A stretch of 61,562 bases of DNA from an uncultured SAR116 cluster alpha proteobacterium (lineage in GTDB: Bacteria; Pseudomonadota; Alphaproteobacteria; Puniceispirillales; Puniceispirillaceae). The position numbers were made by a program, and so were the translations under genes. Below are positions 19,973-30,303 of this stretch, one piece after another (the stretch's first letter is position 1; every line of letters starts with the position of its first letter). The notes beneath the pieces were generated by a model. The model was not told the origin of the DNA, made no database searches, and was given only the letters and a program-made list of their open reading frames with translations. The stretch is taken from contig CACHEI010000002.1 of NCBI GenBank assembly GCA_902578815.1, forward strand, positions 1 to 61,562, in the 5' to 3' direction.

Positions 19973-20006
19973 CCACCCTGGAGTGGCTATTCAGGTGCCA
20001 ACACCT
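19970..20006. terminator. Two small hairpins between convergent ELM1 and msrP
   Basis: TAGCCAC/GTGGCTA (7 bp, loop of 6) spans 19970-19989 and overlaps the ELM1 stop. AGGTG/CACCT (loop of 4) spans 19993-20006 and overlaps the msrP stop codon. They lie exactly between two convergent genes, so they could slow or end transcription from both sides. There is no T-run, so a classical intrinsic terminator is not supported. Confidence 0.35.
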
Positions 20007-20982
20007 AGTAATACAGCTCACGCGGGTCGGTGATGCCAAGGGTGGCATACATATGAGCGACCTGTTGATCGTAGCCATTGAACATCTGAGTTGGTACACG
20101 CTGGCCAGTGCCAACCAGGCGTTCGGTGCGTTGCGGCCAACGCGGATGCGGGATGCCAGGGTTCACATTCGCCCAGAATCCATATTCAGTGGGGGCAAGC
20201 TGTTCCCAGAACGAGACCGGTCTTTTATCAGTGAAGCTGAAGCGGACAATCGATTTGATTGATTTGAACCCATATTTCCATGGTGTCACTAGACGGATTG
20301 GCGCGCCATTCTGGTTGGGAAGTGGCTTGGCGTAAATGCCGGTGGCAAGAAAAGCCAGTTCGTTCACCGCTTCATCAATAGTCAGCCCCTCAACATAGGG
20401 CCAGGGATACCAGCTCTGTTTCTGTCCCGGAGCGACCACTGGATCCATAAAGGTTTCCATGCGCAAATATCTGGCACCCGCCCCCGGCCGCGCAAATTTG
20501 ACAAGATTGGCAAGGGGCACGCCCGACCAAGGAATTGCCATCGACCAAGCCTCAACGCAGCGGTGTCGATAGAGCCGTTCCTCAGTGCCACCGATAAGGT
20601 CAATAAGATCGGATGCATCTAATGTCATTTCAGTCTCGACCATCCCATCAATCGTCACCATCCACGGATCAGATTTCATATTGCGGGTTTTTTTCCAGAT
20701 ATTCTTTGACGAGCCGAATTCGTAGAAATTGTTGTAGGTAGTGGCCTTAACCTCATCAGTAATGGCCCTGTCGAGAGTGTAGGCCTCGTTGCGAGAAAAG
20801 GGATAGCCTTTAATAGCAGAAAGCGCCCTGCTGGCAAGCAGCCCCTGGCCGGCCAGCAGCGCGCCAATGCCAAGGCCGGTAAAGCCGGCGGCTTTAAGCC
20901 ATTGCCGGCGATCCATATAAATATCCTCAGGTGTGGCGGCGGCCTCTGGCAGTTCCCAGCTGCGCCTTGATTTGATCAACAT
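20005..20982 (-). CDS. msrP: Protein-methionine-sulfoxide reductase catalytic subunit MsrP (YedY)
   Basis: A 325-residue periplasmic molybdoenzyme that repairs oxidised methionine. The N-terminus MLIKSRRSWELPE is the conserved MsrP start. A Tat signal follows: DRRQWLKAAG (Arg25-Arg26), then a hydrophobic segment. Cys142 in HRCVEAWS is the molybdenum ligand, and GVPLANLVKFA and WKYGFKSIKSIVR are family blocks. Mature length is typical. The usual partner MsrQ, a membrane haem b subunit, is not beside it; the upstream stretch 20983-22622 holds only decayed sequence. It should depend on the molybdopterin pathway encoded at 30.3-32.8 kb. Confidence 0.95.
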   Translation of the reverse strand: MLIKSRRSWELPEAAATPEDIYMDRRQWLKAAGFTGLGIGALLAGQGLLASRALSAIKGYPFSRNEAYTLDRAITDEVKATTYNNFYEFGSSKNIWKKTRNMKSDPWMVTIDGMVETEMTLDASDLIDLIGGTEERLYRHRCVEAWSMAIPWSGVPLANLVKFARPGAGARYLRMETFMDPVVAPGQKQSWYPWPYVEGLTIDEAVNELAFLATGIYAKPLPNQNGAPIRLVTPWKYGFKSIKSIVRFSFTDKRPVSFWEQLAPTEYGFWANVNPGIPHPRWPQRTERLVGTGQRVPTQMFNGYDQQVAHMYATLGITDPRELYY

Positions 20983-22622
20983 AGCGATTTCTCAATAATC
21001 CTCACTTGGTTTGCGCTGGTTCTGTTTGGGCGGGGATAGGCATCACCTCCCACCCTGATTATCCCTTAGGTTAACGGATCACACAGCTTTATTAAAGCTC
21101 CGAACATAGCATGAGTTGGGCAATCATGCCATATCCGGAAACGTCGCTGGGAGAGCTGGCGCCAGAAGTAAGTCTGAATTAGAGGCGATAATGAAAATCA
21201 GTAACTGGGCATCGGTTACGCAATGGCCAAACAGATTATGTTGAGCTAGTCACCGAGGTGGTATTATTGACAAAGAAATCAACAAAAAATGTGAAATTGC
21301 TTTTAGATAAGCCCTGTCCATAATTAGCATCAAGAGCGCCAAAAATTTTCAATTTGTCCCCGGTTCTAAATAGAATTGTGTCAAGTTTTTCCTCATCATT
21401 GATATACCTGACATCAAACCAATCTTGCCGCGCATCACCGAGATCGACGAGATAACTATTTAAGTTTATCACTGCGCTGATCCATAGTGGGGACAGATCA
21501 AAGTCAATTACTGCCTCAAAGTAACACACCCTCAAGCTGCAGATCGTCAACGACCCAATGATACGGGTGGTTCCTCAAAAAACATACTAATGTTCCCCAA
21601 TCGTCACAATCTAACAAAGCAAGTTAAAATCAACGGAATGCAGTCGCGCTCTGCCAAAAATGACGGATCACACTGTTTTTTCTATGAAAGATCATCAAAT
21701 GCAATTAGGGCTTAGATCGTAGTACCCTTGCTACCATCATTCAGCAAATAAATGCTTTTGGCGTGTTGTTTTTTCTACCCACGAATCACTAAATTCTTGG
21801 AGCCGTTCTTGTCATAGTTGGAAACAAAAGTAGCAATCAAAAACACCATGTCGGTGAGCGCGTAACAGGCCCTGACAGAATAAAAATCCTCCTCGAGATA
21901 ATACCATTTTAGTACCATTCCAACTGTAATTATAACCACATTGCAGTATGCCTAGTTGTAAACCGACGCCAAGAATATCATTGCTAGCCCGGCCATAAAT
22001 ACCAAACCCTAACTCCGACAGGTGATTGGCAGCGAGGAGAAAATTGTCACCAGATATTAGAGACTTACCGCTTAGACTCTTTAAGATTTCATCGTGGCCT
22101 CCCTGTGACCATTGAACTAACCGACTGGCTTTGGCCACCCCCAACTACAAGCGCAAACGACACTATCCTGTTTGACGAGGGTGAGACCACCAGCCCGTCT
22201 GACATGCACGCCTTCTTCCTCAAATCCGTGATGCTGCAGATACCATTTATTGCTGGGAGGGGAATCAATTCCCATTCCAACGTTAATACTCTTTCCTATT
22301 TTTAGGGTGCCGTAGACCTCAAAAGAAACCAGCTGGGCCTGTAGAAGCGGTGTCAAGTAATCAGGACGAACCAAAGATAAGGGGCGAAACCGCTGTAAAG
22401 CGGCGCAGATAGCCGCTCAGAAATGCAAATGGAAAATTCTGAAAATTACAAAGCCAAAAAAAGACCTAAACACCAATAAACATATCTGACCTTTAGGCTA
22501 GCACGCAAAGACTAATGTTTAGTTTACTGCGATCAAAAAAATAAAGGCAAATTTAAGGTGTCTGATGCCAAACAAATGGCGTGCGGGCTCAGTTTGGTAG
22601 ACGTTTAAACAGGCAGGCGCGC
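20983..22622. other. 1.6-kb stretch without an intact gene, AT-richer, decayed
   Basis: No complete gene is seen between msrP and the aminotransferase gene. The sequence looks more AT-rich than its neighbours. Short minus-strand frames at 21236-21550, 21812-22144 and 22117-22374 show alternating hydrophobic/polar patterns (see separate pseudogene entry). 21000-21230 and 22380-22600 contain nothing I recognise beyond the msrP upstream region. Confidence 0.6.
21236..22374 (-). pseudogene. Possible remnant of an outer-membrane beta-barrel protein gene
   Basis: Three minus-strand fragments in different frames have strand-like alternation typical of outer-membrane beta-barrels. 22374-22117: VSFEVYGTLKIGKSINVGMG. 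22144-21812: ELGFGIYGRASNDILGVGLQ, the last part loosely recalling carbohydrate-porin strands. 21550-21236: LNSYLVDLGDARQDWFDVRY and LKIFGALDANYG. Frame changes near 22130 and stops around 21560-21810 break any single open frame. The family is not identified, and independent AT-rich noise is an alternative explanation. If real, it is an inactivated surface-protein gene. Confidence 0.35.
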
Positions 22623-23825
22623 TTATTCCAGCGCCGCGATAACCTGGCCGATGCGGGCCAGCGCAGTCTCAAGCGACGCATCGGACTGAGCATATGAAAT
22701 GCGGAAACAGGGCGACAGGCCAAAAGCAACGCCAGGAACAACCGCAACCTGCCCAAGCTCGAGCAGCGCGGCAACAAAATCGCTGTCCGTCTTGATGACA
22801 CCGCCATCTGGACGGCGCCTGCCGATTAGCGACGAGATGTCCGGGTAGACATAAAAAGCGCCATCGGGAACGACGCAGTGCACGCCGGCCATTGAACTCA
22901 GCGCATCCACCACTGTCGCCCGCCTTCGGGCAAAGGCGGCCAGATTGTCAGCCATGAAATCGGTGGGGCCTTCAAGCGCAGCAATGGCAGCATGCTGGGC
23001 AATGGTGTTCGGGCAGGAAGTAGATTGCGACTGCAGCTTTGCCATGGCTCGGACAAGTGGCTCAGGCGCGGCGCAATAGCCAATACGCCACCCCGTCATG
23101 CAATAGGATTTTGACACGCCATTGAGCGAGAGAATGCGGTCGGCAAGGTCCGGGGCGACAGATCGCATGGTGGCAAACTCAAAACCGTCATAGACCAGAT
23201 GTTCATAAATATCATCGCTGATCACATGCACCTGGGGATGGCGGCGCAGCACTTCGGCAAAGCCAGCCAGATCAGATTCACCATAACCAACCCCACCCGG
23301 ATTCGAAGGGCTGTTTAGGATCAGCCATTTAGTGCGCGGCGTGATCGCTGCCTCTAGCTGGTCCGGCGTCATTTTCAGACTAGCCGCAACCGGACATTCG
23401 ACAAAGACTGGGCTGCCGCCTGCCACCTCGACAATACTGGCAAAGCTAACCCAATACGGGGTGGGGATAATCACTTCATCACCAGCATTAACTGTTGCCA
23501 TCAGCGCATTGAACAGCACCTGCTTGCCGCCGGTACCGACCGAGATCTGCTCCGGAGTGACCGTGACGCCGTTCTCGCGCGCAAATTTTCGGACAATTGA
23601 GGCTTTCAACTCGGGGATGCCATCAACCTGGGTGTAGCGCGTATGGCCATCATGCATTGCCCGTATCGCCGCCTCGACAATATGTGGTGGGGTAGCGAAA
23701 TCTGGTTCACCGGTCGCAAGGCCGATTATGTTGCGGCCGGCCGCCTTCATATCCAGCGCCATGCTTGATATGGTCACAGTGGGCGATGGCGCAATGCGGT
23801 TAAGACGGTCAGAAATGATGTCCAT
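22623..23825 (-). CDS. aspC: Aspartate/aromatic aminotransferase (class I PLP, AspC/AatA type)
   Basis: A 400-residue fold-type I PLP aminotransferase of the Igamma subgroup (bacterial aspartate aminotransferase). The N-terminus ISDRLNRIAPSPTVTISSMA and the block ATGEPDF are typical. LNSPSNPGGVGY contains the conserved Asn-Pro, ISDDIYEHLVY the PLP-binding Asp, and SLNGVSKSYCMTGWRIGY the Schiff-base Lys. It transfers the amino group between aspartate and 2-oxoglutarate; prephenate activity is possible in some members. It stands alone between two decayed stretches. Length is normal. Confidence 0.92.
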   Translation of the reverse strand: MDIISDRLNRIAPSPTVTISSMALDMKAAGRNIIGLATGEPDFATPPHIVEAAIRAMHDGHTRYTQVDGIPELKASIVRKFARENGVTVTPEQISVGTGGKQVLFNALMATVNAGDEVIIPTPYWVSFASIVEVAGGSPVFVECPVAASLKMTPDQLEAAITPRTKWLILNSPSNPGGVGYGESDLAGFAEVLRRHPQVHVISDDIYEHLVYDGFEFATMRSVAPDLADRILSLNGVSKSYCMTGWRIGYCAAPEPLVRAMAKLQSQSTSCPNTIAQHAAIAALEGPTDFMADNLAAFARRRATVVDALSSMAGVHCVVPDGAFYVYPDISSLIGRRRPDGGVIKTDSDFVAALLELGQVAVVPGVAFGLSPCFRISYAQSDASLETALARIGQVIAALE

Positions 23826-24874
23826 GGTGGTTATACCTTTTTTCCTGATCTGGGGTAATTTCGCACCCTACCCCAGAACACTAGATCTAACGAGGAAATC
23901 CACCACGGGGCAAGGAGGTTGTTTGGAGGGTGATACAGGCGTTGTCCGCAGCAACTCAGAGAGTTGTCTCTATAGCACTTTTGTATCTGCCTCTGTCCCA
24001 TATCAATATGCCTAATCGCACCATCCTAGCCAAAAGCGAAGATAATCATGATACTCGGCACATTTCCCAATATACTCATTATCTAAATTCCACGTGTAAA
24101 ATGGCTCGTGGCGACCACATGTAATCGCTGAGTCTGTCACGCGTGACTGCATTGTTAAACAGCTAAATATTACCGAGCAGCTCCATAGCACCCGCATGGC
24201 CTGTAGCATCGGCCGTTTGATAATACTCACCAGCACGCTGGCTATACCAAATCGCAAGATCTATCGTTTTATTTGGACGAAAAATCTCTGAGGTATCGGT
24301 GAGCTCAAGCTACGATTCAGTGTTATCATAATCTTTAGTAAACACGGAATAATTTACTGTATTGAAGGTAGGCGCACTATGCCCTTGACAGGCGATCTCC
24401 TAATATCAAGCACTGGGCTGGATCGATGTCACTAGCCATGAGACCAAACCAAACCCAATTTGTCGCTTTTCTAAGCGCAAATCGAGTTTTTAAATCACCG
24501 ACCTCAACACTCGTCAGTAACGCCAATAAATAATGGTTACCCGCTGGAATCAATTTGGAGTTAAAGTCAAGCAAACGCGAGAATGATTAAAAAAAGCTCC
24601 GATAGCAAACACAGCTTAACAGGAAATATTGCCAGCCATTTACCTAGGTTGAGAGCAAACAGCAGAACCGGCGGTAGAACCACCAACCTAGCAAACGCCA
24701 AAGCCAGAGCTTTCCTTATCCGTTAACCAATTTATATCCGAGCTGATTAAGAAAAGAGAAACTGAGGGAGTCCTAATGCAGAATAATGAATAATACAGCG
24801 GCGTCTTTTGGGGTGGGCTGGATCTTTTTTCTAGCCTCTTTCCTTGTCCACTTATCATCCCTATCTTGTAACGC
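23826..24874. other. 1-kb stretch without an intact gene, decayed
   Basis: Nothing intact is seen. A minus-strand stretch around 24150-24300 reads AIWYSQRAGEYYQ then GHAGAMELLGN, which loosely resembles a Sel1/TPR-like repeat, ended by a stop near 24170. Another minus frame at 24574-24377 (SVEVGDLKTRFAL) is unrecognised. Stops occur in all frames, so this looks like an old remnant plus the promoter region of uvrB. Confidence 0.5.
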
Positions 24875-27082
24875 ATGGATGAGATCACTCCAAACAAAGA
24901 AGCCGATTTCGGGAACAGTGGTACGACCACCAAAAAGGCATGCAGTGCGGCAGCCGACAGGGCCACGACGGACAATCTGATCATCACACGGCCACGCGCA
25001 CCCGCCAGTTTCGATCTGCAGTCGGAGTTCAAGCCCGCTGGCGACCAGCCAACGGCGATCGCCAAGCTAATTGCCGGCATCGAGGAGGGCGAACGCGACC
25101 AAGTACTGCTTGGCGTAACCGGATCGGGAAAGACCTTCACCACAGCGCATGTAATCAAAGCAATTAAGCGACCGACATTGATCCTTGCGCCTAATAAAAC
25201 GCTGGCAGCGCAGCTCTACGGCGAGATGAAGACTTTGTTCCCCGACAATGCGGTCGAATATTTCGTTTCCTATTATGACTATTACCAACCTGAGGCCTAT
25301 GTGCCGCGCTCCGATACCTATATCGAGAAGGAGTCGTCGATCAATGAACAGATCGATAGGATGCGGCATTCGGCGACGCGAGCGCTACTTGAACGCGATG
25401 ACGTAATTATCGTAGCCTCGGTGTCCTGTATTTATGGCATCGGGTCGGTAGAAACCTATTCGACAATGACACAGACACTGGCAATCGGCGAGGATTTCCC
25501 GCGTCAGCAGCTGCTGCGCAAATTCACCGAGCTGCAATACCGCCGAAATGACACCAATTTCGTTCGCGGTGCATTTCGGGTGCGTGGAGACTCGGTCGAG
25601 CTGTTTCCGGCGCACCTTGAAGACCGGGCTTGGCGGATCTCGCTGTTTGGCGACCAAATCGAGGCGATTTTTGAGATCGACCCGCTGATCGGTGAGAAAA
25701 CCCAGAAGTTAGATAGCGTTACTATTTTTGCTAATTCACATTACGTTACTCCGCGCCCAACACTTCAACAGGCCTGCAAACAGATCAAGGAAGAACTTAA
25801 AGGCCGGCTAGCCGAATTCGTCCAGCAGAACAAACTTCTGGAAGCACAGCGGATCGAACAGCGAACACAGTTCGATATTGAGATGATTGAGGCAACCGGC
25901 GCGTGCGCCGGGATCGAAAATTACTCGCGCTATCTTTCCGGACGGGAACCAGGCGAGCCGCCACCAACGCTGTTTGAATATCTGCCGGACAATGCTTTGC
26001 TGATTATTGACGAGAGTCACGTCACCGTGCCGCAGCTTGGCGCTATGTATAAGGGCGATTTCGCGCGCAAATCAACATTGTCAGAATATGGCTTTCGGCT
26101 GCCCTCCTGCATGGATAACCGGCCGCTGAAATTTGAGGAATGGGAGGGCTTTCGTCCACAGACGATTTTTGTGTCGGCAACGCCGGGTTCTTGGGAGATG
26201 GAACGCACCGGCGGCGTGTTCACCGAACAGGTAGTGCGGCCAACGGGCCTGATTGACCCAGAATGCATTGTTCGGCCGACAACAAACCAGGTCGATGACA
26301 TCATTGCCGAAAGCCGTGAGATGGCTACCAGGGGTAAACGCGTGCTGATCACTACCCTGACCAAGAAAATGGCCGAGGCGCTATCTGAATACATGTATGA
26401 AGGTGGCATTAAGGTGCGCTATCTGCATTCGGACATTGACACGCTGGAGCGGATCGAGATCATGCGTGATTTGCGGCTAGGGGTATTTGACGTGCTAGTC
26501 GGGATCAATCTGCTGCGTGAGGGACTGGATATTCCCGAATGCGCACTAGTAGGCATTCTGGATGCAGATAAAGAGGGCTATCTGCGATCAAAAACATCGC
26601 TGATCCAAACGATCGGCCGAGCGGCGCGCAACGTCGAAGGGCGTGTCATCCTATATGGCGACAAGGTCACCGATTCAATGCAGTACGCGTTGGATGAGAC
26701 CAACCGACGACGTGTCAAGCAACAGGCCTGGAATGAAGCCAACGGTATAACACCGGAATCGGTGAAGAAAGATATCGCCGACGTGCTGGATTCGGTCTAT
26801 GAGCATGCCGGCCATCTAAAACCAACGACCGATGTCAAGGCCGGTGATCTGGTCGGCAGCAATTTCAAGACAGTGATAACCGATTTGGAAAAATCAATGC
26901 AGGAGGCCGCCGGCAATCTGGAATTTGAGGAGGCCGCCAGGCTGCGTGACGAGATCAGGCGGATGGAAGCCGCTGAACTTGGGCTGACCGCCCCCGGCGT
27001 GCCAGGCAGCATCGTCGAAAACCATGGATTTCCAGCCGGCACCCTAGGCGTAGCGCCAATAAAACGCGGCAGACGACGCTAG
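24875..27082 (+). CDS. uvrB: Excinuclease ABC subunit B
   Basis: A 735-residue UvrB of nucleotide excision repair, which verifies damage handed over by UvrA and recruits UvrC. After a non-conserved ~45-residue N-terminal extension, the core begins [17 protein letters not shown]. Walker A is [10 protein letters not shown] (residues 80-89). The beta-hairpin region carries [20 protein letters not shown], and ETQRRHS-like helicase motifs follow, including DESHVTVPQ and [18 protein letters not shown]-terminal UVR motif ([17 protein letters not shown]) binds UvrC. The ATG at 24875 is the only Met before the core, though its ribosome-binding site is weak. uvrC follows 620 bp later on the same strand, an unusual uvrB-uvrC proximity. 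Confidence 0.97.
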   Translation: MDEITPNKEADFGNSGTTTKKACSAAADRATTDNLIITRPRAPASFDLQSEFKPAGDQPTAIAKLIAGIEEGERDQVLLGVTGSGKTFTTAHVIKAIKRPTLILAPNKTLAAQLYGEMKTLFPDNAVEYFVSYYDYYQPEAYVPRSDTYIEKESSINEQIDRMRHSATRALLERDDVIIVASVSCIYGIGSVETYSTMTQTLAIGEDFPRQQLLRKFTELQYRRNDTNFVRGAFRVRGDSVELFPAHLEDRAWRISLFGDQIEAIFEIDPLIGEKTQKLDSVTIFANSHYVTPRPTLQQACKQIKEELKGRLAEFVQQNKLLEAQRIEQRTQFDIEMIEATGACAGIENYSRYLSGREPGEPPPTLFEYLPDNALLIIDESHVTVPQLGAMYKGDFARKSTLSEYGFRLPSCMDNRPLKFEEWEGFRPQTIFVSATPGSWEMERTGGVFTEQVVRPTGLIDPECIVRPTTNQVDDIIAESREMATRGKRVLITTLTKKMAEALSEYMYEGGIKVRYLHSDIDTLERIEIMRDLRLGVFDVLVGINLLREGLDIPECALVGILDADKEGYLRSKTSLIQTIGRAARNVEGRVILYGDKVTDSMQYALDETNRRRVKQQAWNEANGITPESVKKDIADVLDSVYEHAGHLKPTTDVKAGDLVGSNFKTVITDLEKSMQEAAGNLEFEEAARLRDEIRRMEAAELGLTAPGVPGSIVENHGFPAGTLGVAPIKRGRRR

Positions 27083-27702
27083 GACATTTGGCGGATGTAG
27101 CGACAGCCGCGTCAAAACAAACGTCCGAAACAGCCCTGAAAACCGGACCCCAAAATTGGCCCGCAGCACTGCTGAAAACAGTGTTGAAATGATACGACAA
27201 CCAATATTTTTTCGATGTTTTTGGCAGGTTAGCCAGCCAGTGTCGTAACGTATCAACAGGCGAAAAACCGCGACCATTTTACCGATTGTTGTGCACAGAG
27301 CAAAGCGAGTATCATTCTGACTCTACAAAAGAGAAAAAAAACCACTGAGATAATACTAATATTGCTCTTGATAATTCCTTAGATACTGATTTTATTCATA
27401 TATTTAATTTTGCCTAAAAAATAGGCAATTTGCTAAATTTCAAGGAAATCAAAGAAGCAGGTTGGCTACGAAGCGTTTCTTCCACAACGTTATCCACAGG
27501 CTTAGGGGATTGTTTTTCTAACCTGAGAGCGGGCGCCAGGCAGGTCTTTAGGCACTGGCTGGCCGGCATGAAAAAGGTCGGCTGTTTTGCGACACCCCCT
27601 ACACATCACAGGCAAAGTCCATTAAATCTTATACATTATGTTTTTTGCTTCCCGCACCAGCCATTTCTGCCAATCAGGCCACCCTGCCATCAGGTGGTGG
27701 TG
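27083..27702. other. uvrB-uvrC intergenic region, AT-rich with a perfect DnaA box
   Basis: There is no gene in this 620 bp; a 733-residue frame through it belongs to spurious upstream extension of uvrC. It holds an AT-rich tract at about 27310-27440, including a small gccta/taggc inverted repeat, and TTATCCACA at 27490-27498. TTGTGCACA near 27292 is one change from the DnaA consensus. It must also carry the uvrC promoter. See findings for the origin question. Confidence 0.6.
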
Positions 27703-29631
27703 ATGCATGATCCAGCAACCCAAGACGATGCGCTTGAAAATGGTGCCGGTCGACCAGCAAACCTGCCGCCTGACATCTGGCGCGGGATCGAATATCTGAA
27801 GAACGAGCTGAAGGCCCTGTCGAGCGACCCCGGTGTTTACCGGATGCTGAATGGCGTTGGCGAGGTGTTGTATGTCGGCAAGGCCCGTAATCTTGCGCGG
27901 CGAGTTAGCTCCTACACCCAGCCAAACCGGTTGTCTAACCGAATTATGCGGATGGTCAGCGAGACCGAGAAACTAGAAGTGATTGTCACCACGTCGGAGA
28001 TCGAGGCGCTTCTTCTTGAATCGAATTTGATCAAGAAAATGAAGCCGCGCTACAACATCCTGCTGCGCGATGATAAGAGCCTACCGCAAATTCTAATCAC
28101 AGCCGACCATGAGTTTGGACAACTGACCAAGCATCGTGGCCGCAAAACTCGCAACGGCGAATATTTTGGCCCATTTGCCTCGGCTGACTCGGTCAACCGC
28201 ACGTTGACCGATCTGGCGCGCGCCTTCATGCTGCGGACCTGTTCGGATTCAGTCTTTGCCAGCCGCACTCGGCCCTGTCTTCAATATCAGATCAAACGCT
28301 GTACCGCTCCCTGTGTCGGACATGTTTCAAAAGAAGATTATGCAAAACAGATGGAGCAAGCGCACCGTTTCCTGTCTGGCGGCTCAGTGGAAATCCAACG
28401 CGAATACGCCGCAAGGATGCACTGCGCCGCGGACAAGCTGGAATTCGAGAAAGCCACCATCTGGCGTAACCGTATCCGGGCACTGACCGGAATTCAGGCC
28501 AATCAAGATATCAATCTGCCAAACTTGCCAGATGCCGATATCATCGCCCTTGCCCGCAGCGGCAACCGGTCCTGTATCCAAATCTTTTTCATCAGGTCAG
28601 GCTCCAATTATGGCAACCGTTCCTATTTTCTAACACATAATCAAGACAGCACGTCTAATGAGGTGCTCGGTGCATTCCTTGGCCAGTTCTACGAGGACAA
28701 GGAGCCACCCCAGCAAATTTTGGTCTCGGATGAGCCTACAGAGAGGGCACTTCACGAAAACGCGCTATCAGAACAGGCCGGACGTGTTGTGCACATCTCG
28801 CGCCCGCAGCGCGGCGCTCGTAAGAAGCTTACTACCATGGCAAGCCGTAATGCTGAAGAAGCGCTGGCACGGAACATGGCAAACGCCGCCTCGCAAAAGC
28901 GGCTGCTGGCGGAGCTGGCCGAAGCGCTGGATCTAAAAGAGCCACCAAAGCGCATTGAGGTCTATGATAATTCACACCTTCAAGGGCGGCACGCTGTTGG
29001 CGGGATGATTGTTGCCGGAACGGAAGGGTTCAAAAAAGCTGCCTACCGCCGCTTCAACATTCGTGATGAGGGCAGGCACGCCACCGAACAGGGTGATGAT
29101 TTTGCGATGATGCGCCAGGTCATTAGCCGCCGATTCGAGCGCGCACTGAAGGAGGATCCAGCTAGGCTGTCCGACACCTGGCCTGATCTGATTCTAATTG
29201 ATGGCGGTAAGGGCCAGCTCGCAGCCGTGAGTGGGGTAATGGAAGATCTCGGTATCAACGACATTGCCGTTGTCGCCATATCAAAAGGCCCTCACCGCAA
29301 TGCTGGGCGCGAGCAGTTTCACATCCTCGGCAGGTCAAGTTTTACTCTGCCGCCGCATTCATCGGCAATGCATTTCCTACAGCGGCTTCGTGATGAGTCA
29401 CACCGCTATGCCATTGGTACACATCGCGCCAAACGCCAGAAAAGTGAGTTAGCAAGCCCACTCGACGCTGTTCCCGGAGTTGGACCAAAGCGGAAAAAGG
29501 CGCTGCTTGCGCATTTTGGGTCGGCACGCGCCGTCTCGTCAGCCGGACTTACAGATCTGGAGGCTGTCGAGGGCATCTCAAAAAAATTTGCACGACAAAT
29601 TCATGATTGGTTTTATAATGGGCAATCCTAG
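27703..29631 (+). CDS. uvrC: Excinuclease ABC subunit C
   Basis: A 642-residue dual-incision nuclease. The N-terminal GIY-YIG domain has PGVYRML, then GEVLYVGKARNLARRVSSY (3' incision). A UVR motif near YAARMHCAADKLEFEKA contacts UvrB. The RNase H-like 5' nuclease domain shows VYDNSHLQGRHAVGGM and LILIDGGKGQLAAV, and a C-terminal helix-hairpin-helix contains VPGVGPKRKKALLAHF. I set the start at 27703 (MHDPATQ) because aggtgg lies just upstream and homologous sequence begins soon after; the upstream 91 codons look non-coding. pgsA follows after 108 bp. Confidence 0.96.
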   Translation: MHDPATQDDALENGAGRPANLPPDIWRGIEYLKNELKALSSDPGVYRMLNGVGEVLYVGKARNLARRVSSYTQPNRLSNRIMRMVSETEKLEVIVTTSEIEALLLESNLIKKMKPRYNILLRDDKSLPQILITADHEFGQLTKHRGRKTRNGEYFGPFASADSVNRTLTDLARAFMLRTCSDSVFASRTRPCLQYQIKRCTAPCVGHVSKEDYAKQMEQAHRFLSGGSVEIQREYAARMHCAADKLEFEKATIWRNRIRALTGIQANQDINLPNLPDADIIALARSGNRSCIQIFFIRSGSNYGNRSYFLTHNQDSTSNEVLGAFLGQFYEDKEPPQQILVSDEPTERALHENALSEQAGRVVHISRPQRGARKKLTTMASRNAEEALARNMANAASQKRLLAELAEALDLKEPPKRIEVYDNSHLQGRHAVGGMIVAGTEGFKKAAYRRFNIRDEGRHATEQGDDFAMMRQVISRRFERALKEDPARLSDTWPDLILIDGGKGQLAAVSGVMEDLGINDIAVVAISKGPHRNAGREQFHILGRSSFTLPPHSSAMHFLQRLRDESHRYAIGTHRAKRQKSELASPLDAVPGVGPKRKKALLAHFGSARAVSSAGLTDLEAVEGISKKFARQIHDWFYNGQS

Positions 29632-29739
29632 GCACATGCGTCATACTAGCGCCAAATTGAACGTCTAGGCAGTGCGCATGACTGCCAATACACCCAAGCG
29701 CCCCAGAACAATGCGCCCGGGAGAGGAGCCAGCTGAGAG

Positions 29740-30303
29740 ATGATTTTCGCGGTCAAAGCCATACCGAACTGGATGACCATCGGCCGCATTCTGGCGACTC
29801 CAGTAGTGGCAATGCTGATCTGGATGGACAGTCCGGATTTTGGCTATGCGCTGGCCCTGGCGGTGTTCACGCTTGCCAGTGTAACTGATTTTTTTGACGG
29901 TTGGATTGCCCGTCGACTGAATGTCGTCTCGCCGCTTGGTGAGATGCTCGACCCAATCGCCGACAAAATGCTAATCTGCTGTGCGTTGCTGGCACTGGCC
30001 AATGTAACGACCGTCGGCTGGGTTTTTCTGGTGCCGGCGCTGGTCATACTGCTGCGCGAATTTATGATTTCAGGGCTGCGGGAATATTTGGCAAAACGTA
30101 GTTTCGCAGCACCTGTGACTTTACTAGCTAAATGGAAAACAATGGCGCAGATTTTGGCTGTCGGGTTCCTAATTGGCGCGCCTGCCTTTCCAGTGGTACC
30201 GTTTGCCGCTGAAGTCGGACTGGCGCTGCTATGGATTGCCGCAGTTCTGACAGTGCAGACTGGCTATAGCTACATCCGCGAAGCGTTGCGCCATGTATAC
30301 TGA
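29740..30303 (+). CDS. pgsA: CDP-diacylglycerol-glycerol-3-phosphate 3-phosphatidyltransferase
   Basis: A 187-residue integral membrane enzyme of phosphatidylglycerol synthesis. The CDP-alcohol phosphatidyltransferase motif appears as DFFDGWIARRLN with PLGEMLDPIADK, matching DGx2ARx8Gx3Dx3D. Four to six hydrophobic segments are seen. N-terminus IPNWMTIGRI is typical. uvrC-pgsA proximity is conserved in proteobacteria. It overlaps mobB by 11 bp, so a uvrC-pgsA-mobB-moeA-moaD-moaE transcript is plausible. Confidence 0.96.
   Translation: MIFAVKAIPNWMTIGRILATPVVAMLIWMDSPDFGYALALAVFTLASVTDFFDGWIARRLNVVSPLGEMLDPIADKMLICCALLALANVTTVGWVFLVPALVILLREFMISGLREYLAKRSFAAPVTLLAKWKTMAQILAVGFLIGAPAFPVVPFAAEVGLALLWIAAVLTVQTGYSYIREALRHVY

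Noticed and set aside
24688..25158. Minus-strand frame of 156 codons at the uvrB start
   Set aside because: Overlaps the UvrB core on the other strand and has no recognisable domain.
27430..27702. Extension of uvrC to 27430
   Set aside because: The first ~91 codons have no homologous sequence and a good ribosome-binding site precedes the ATG at 27703.
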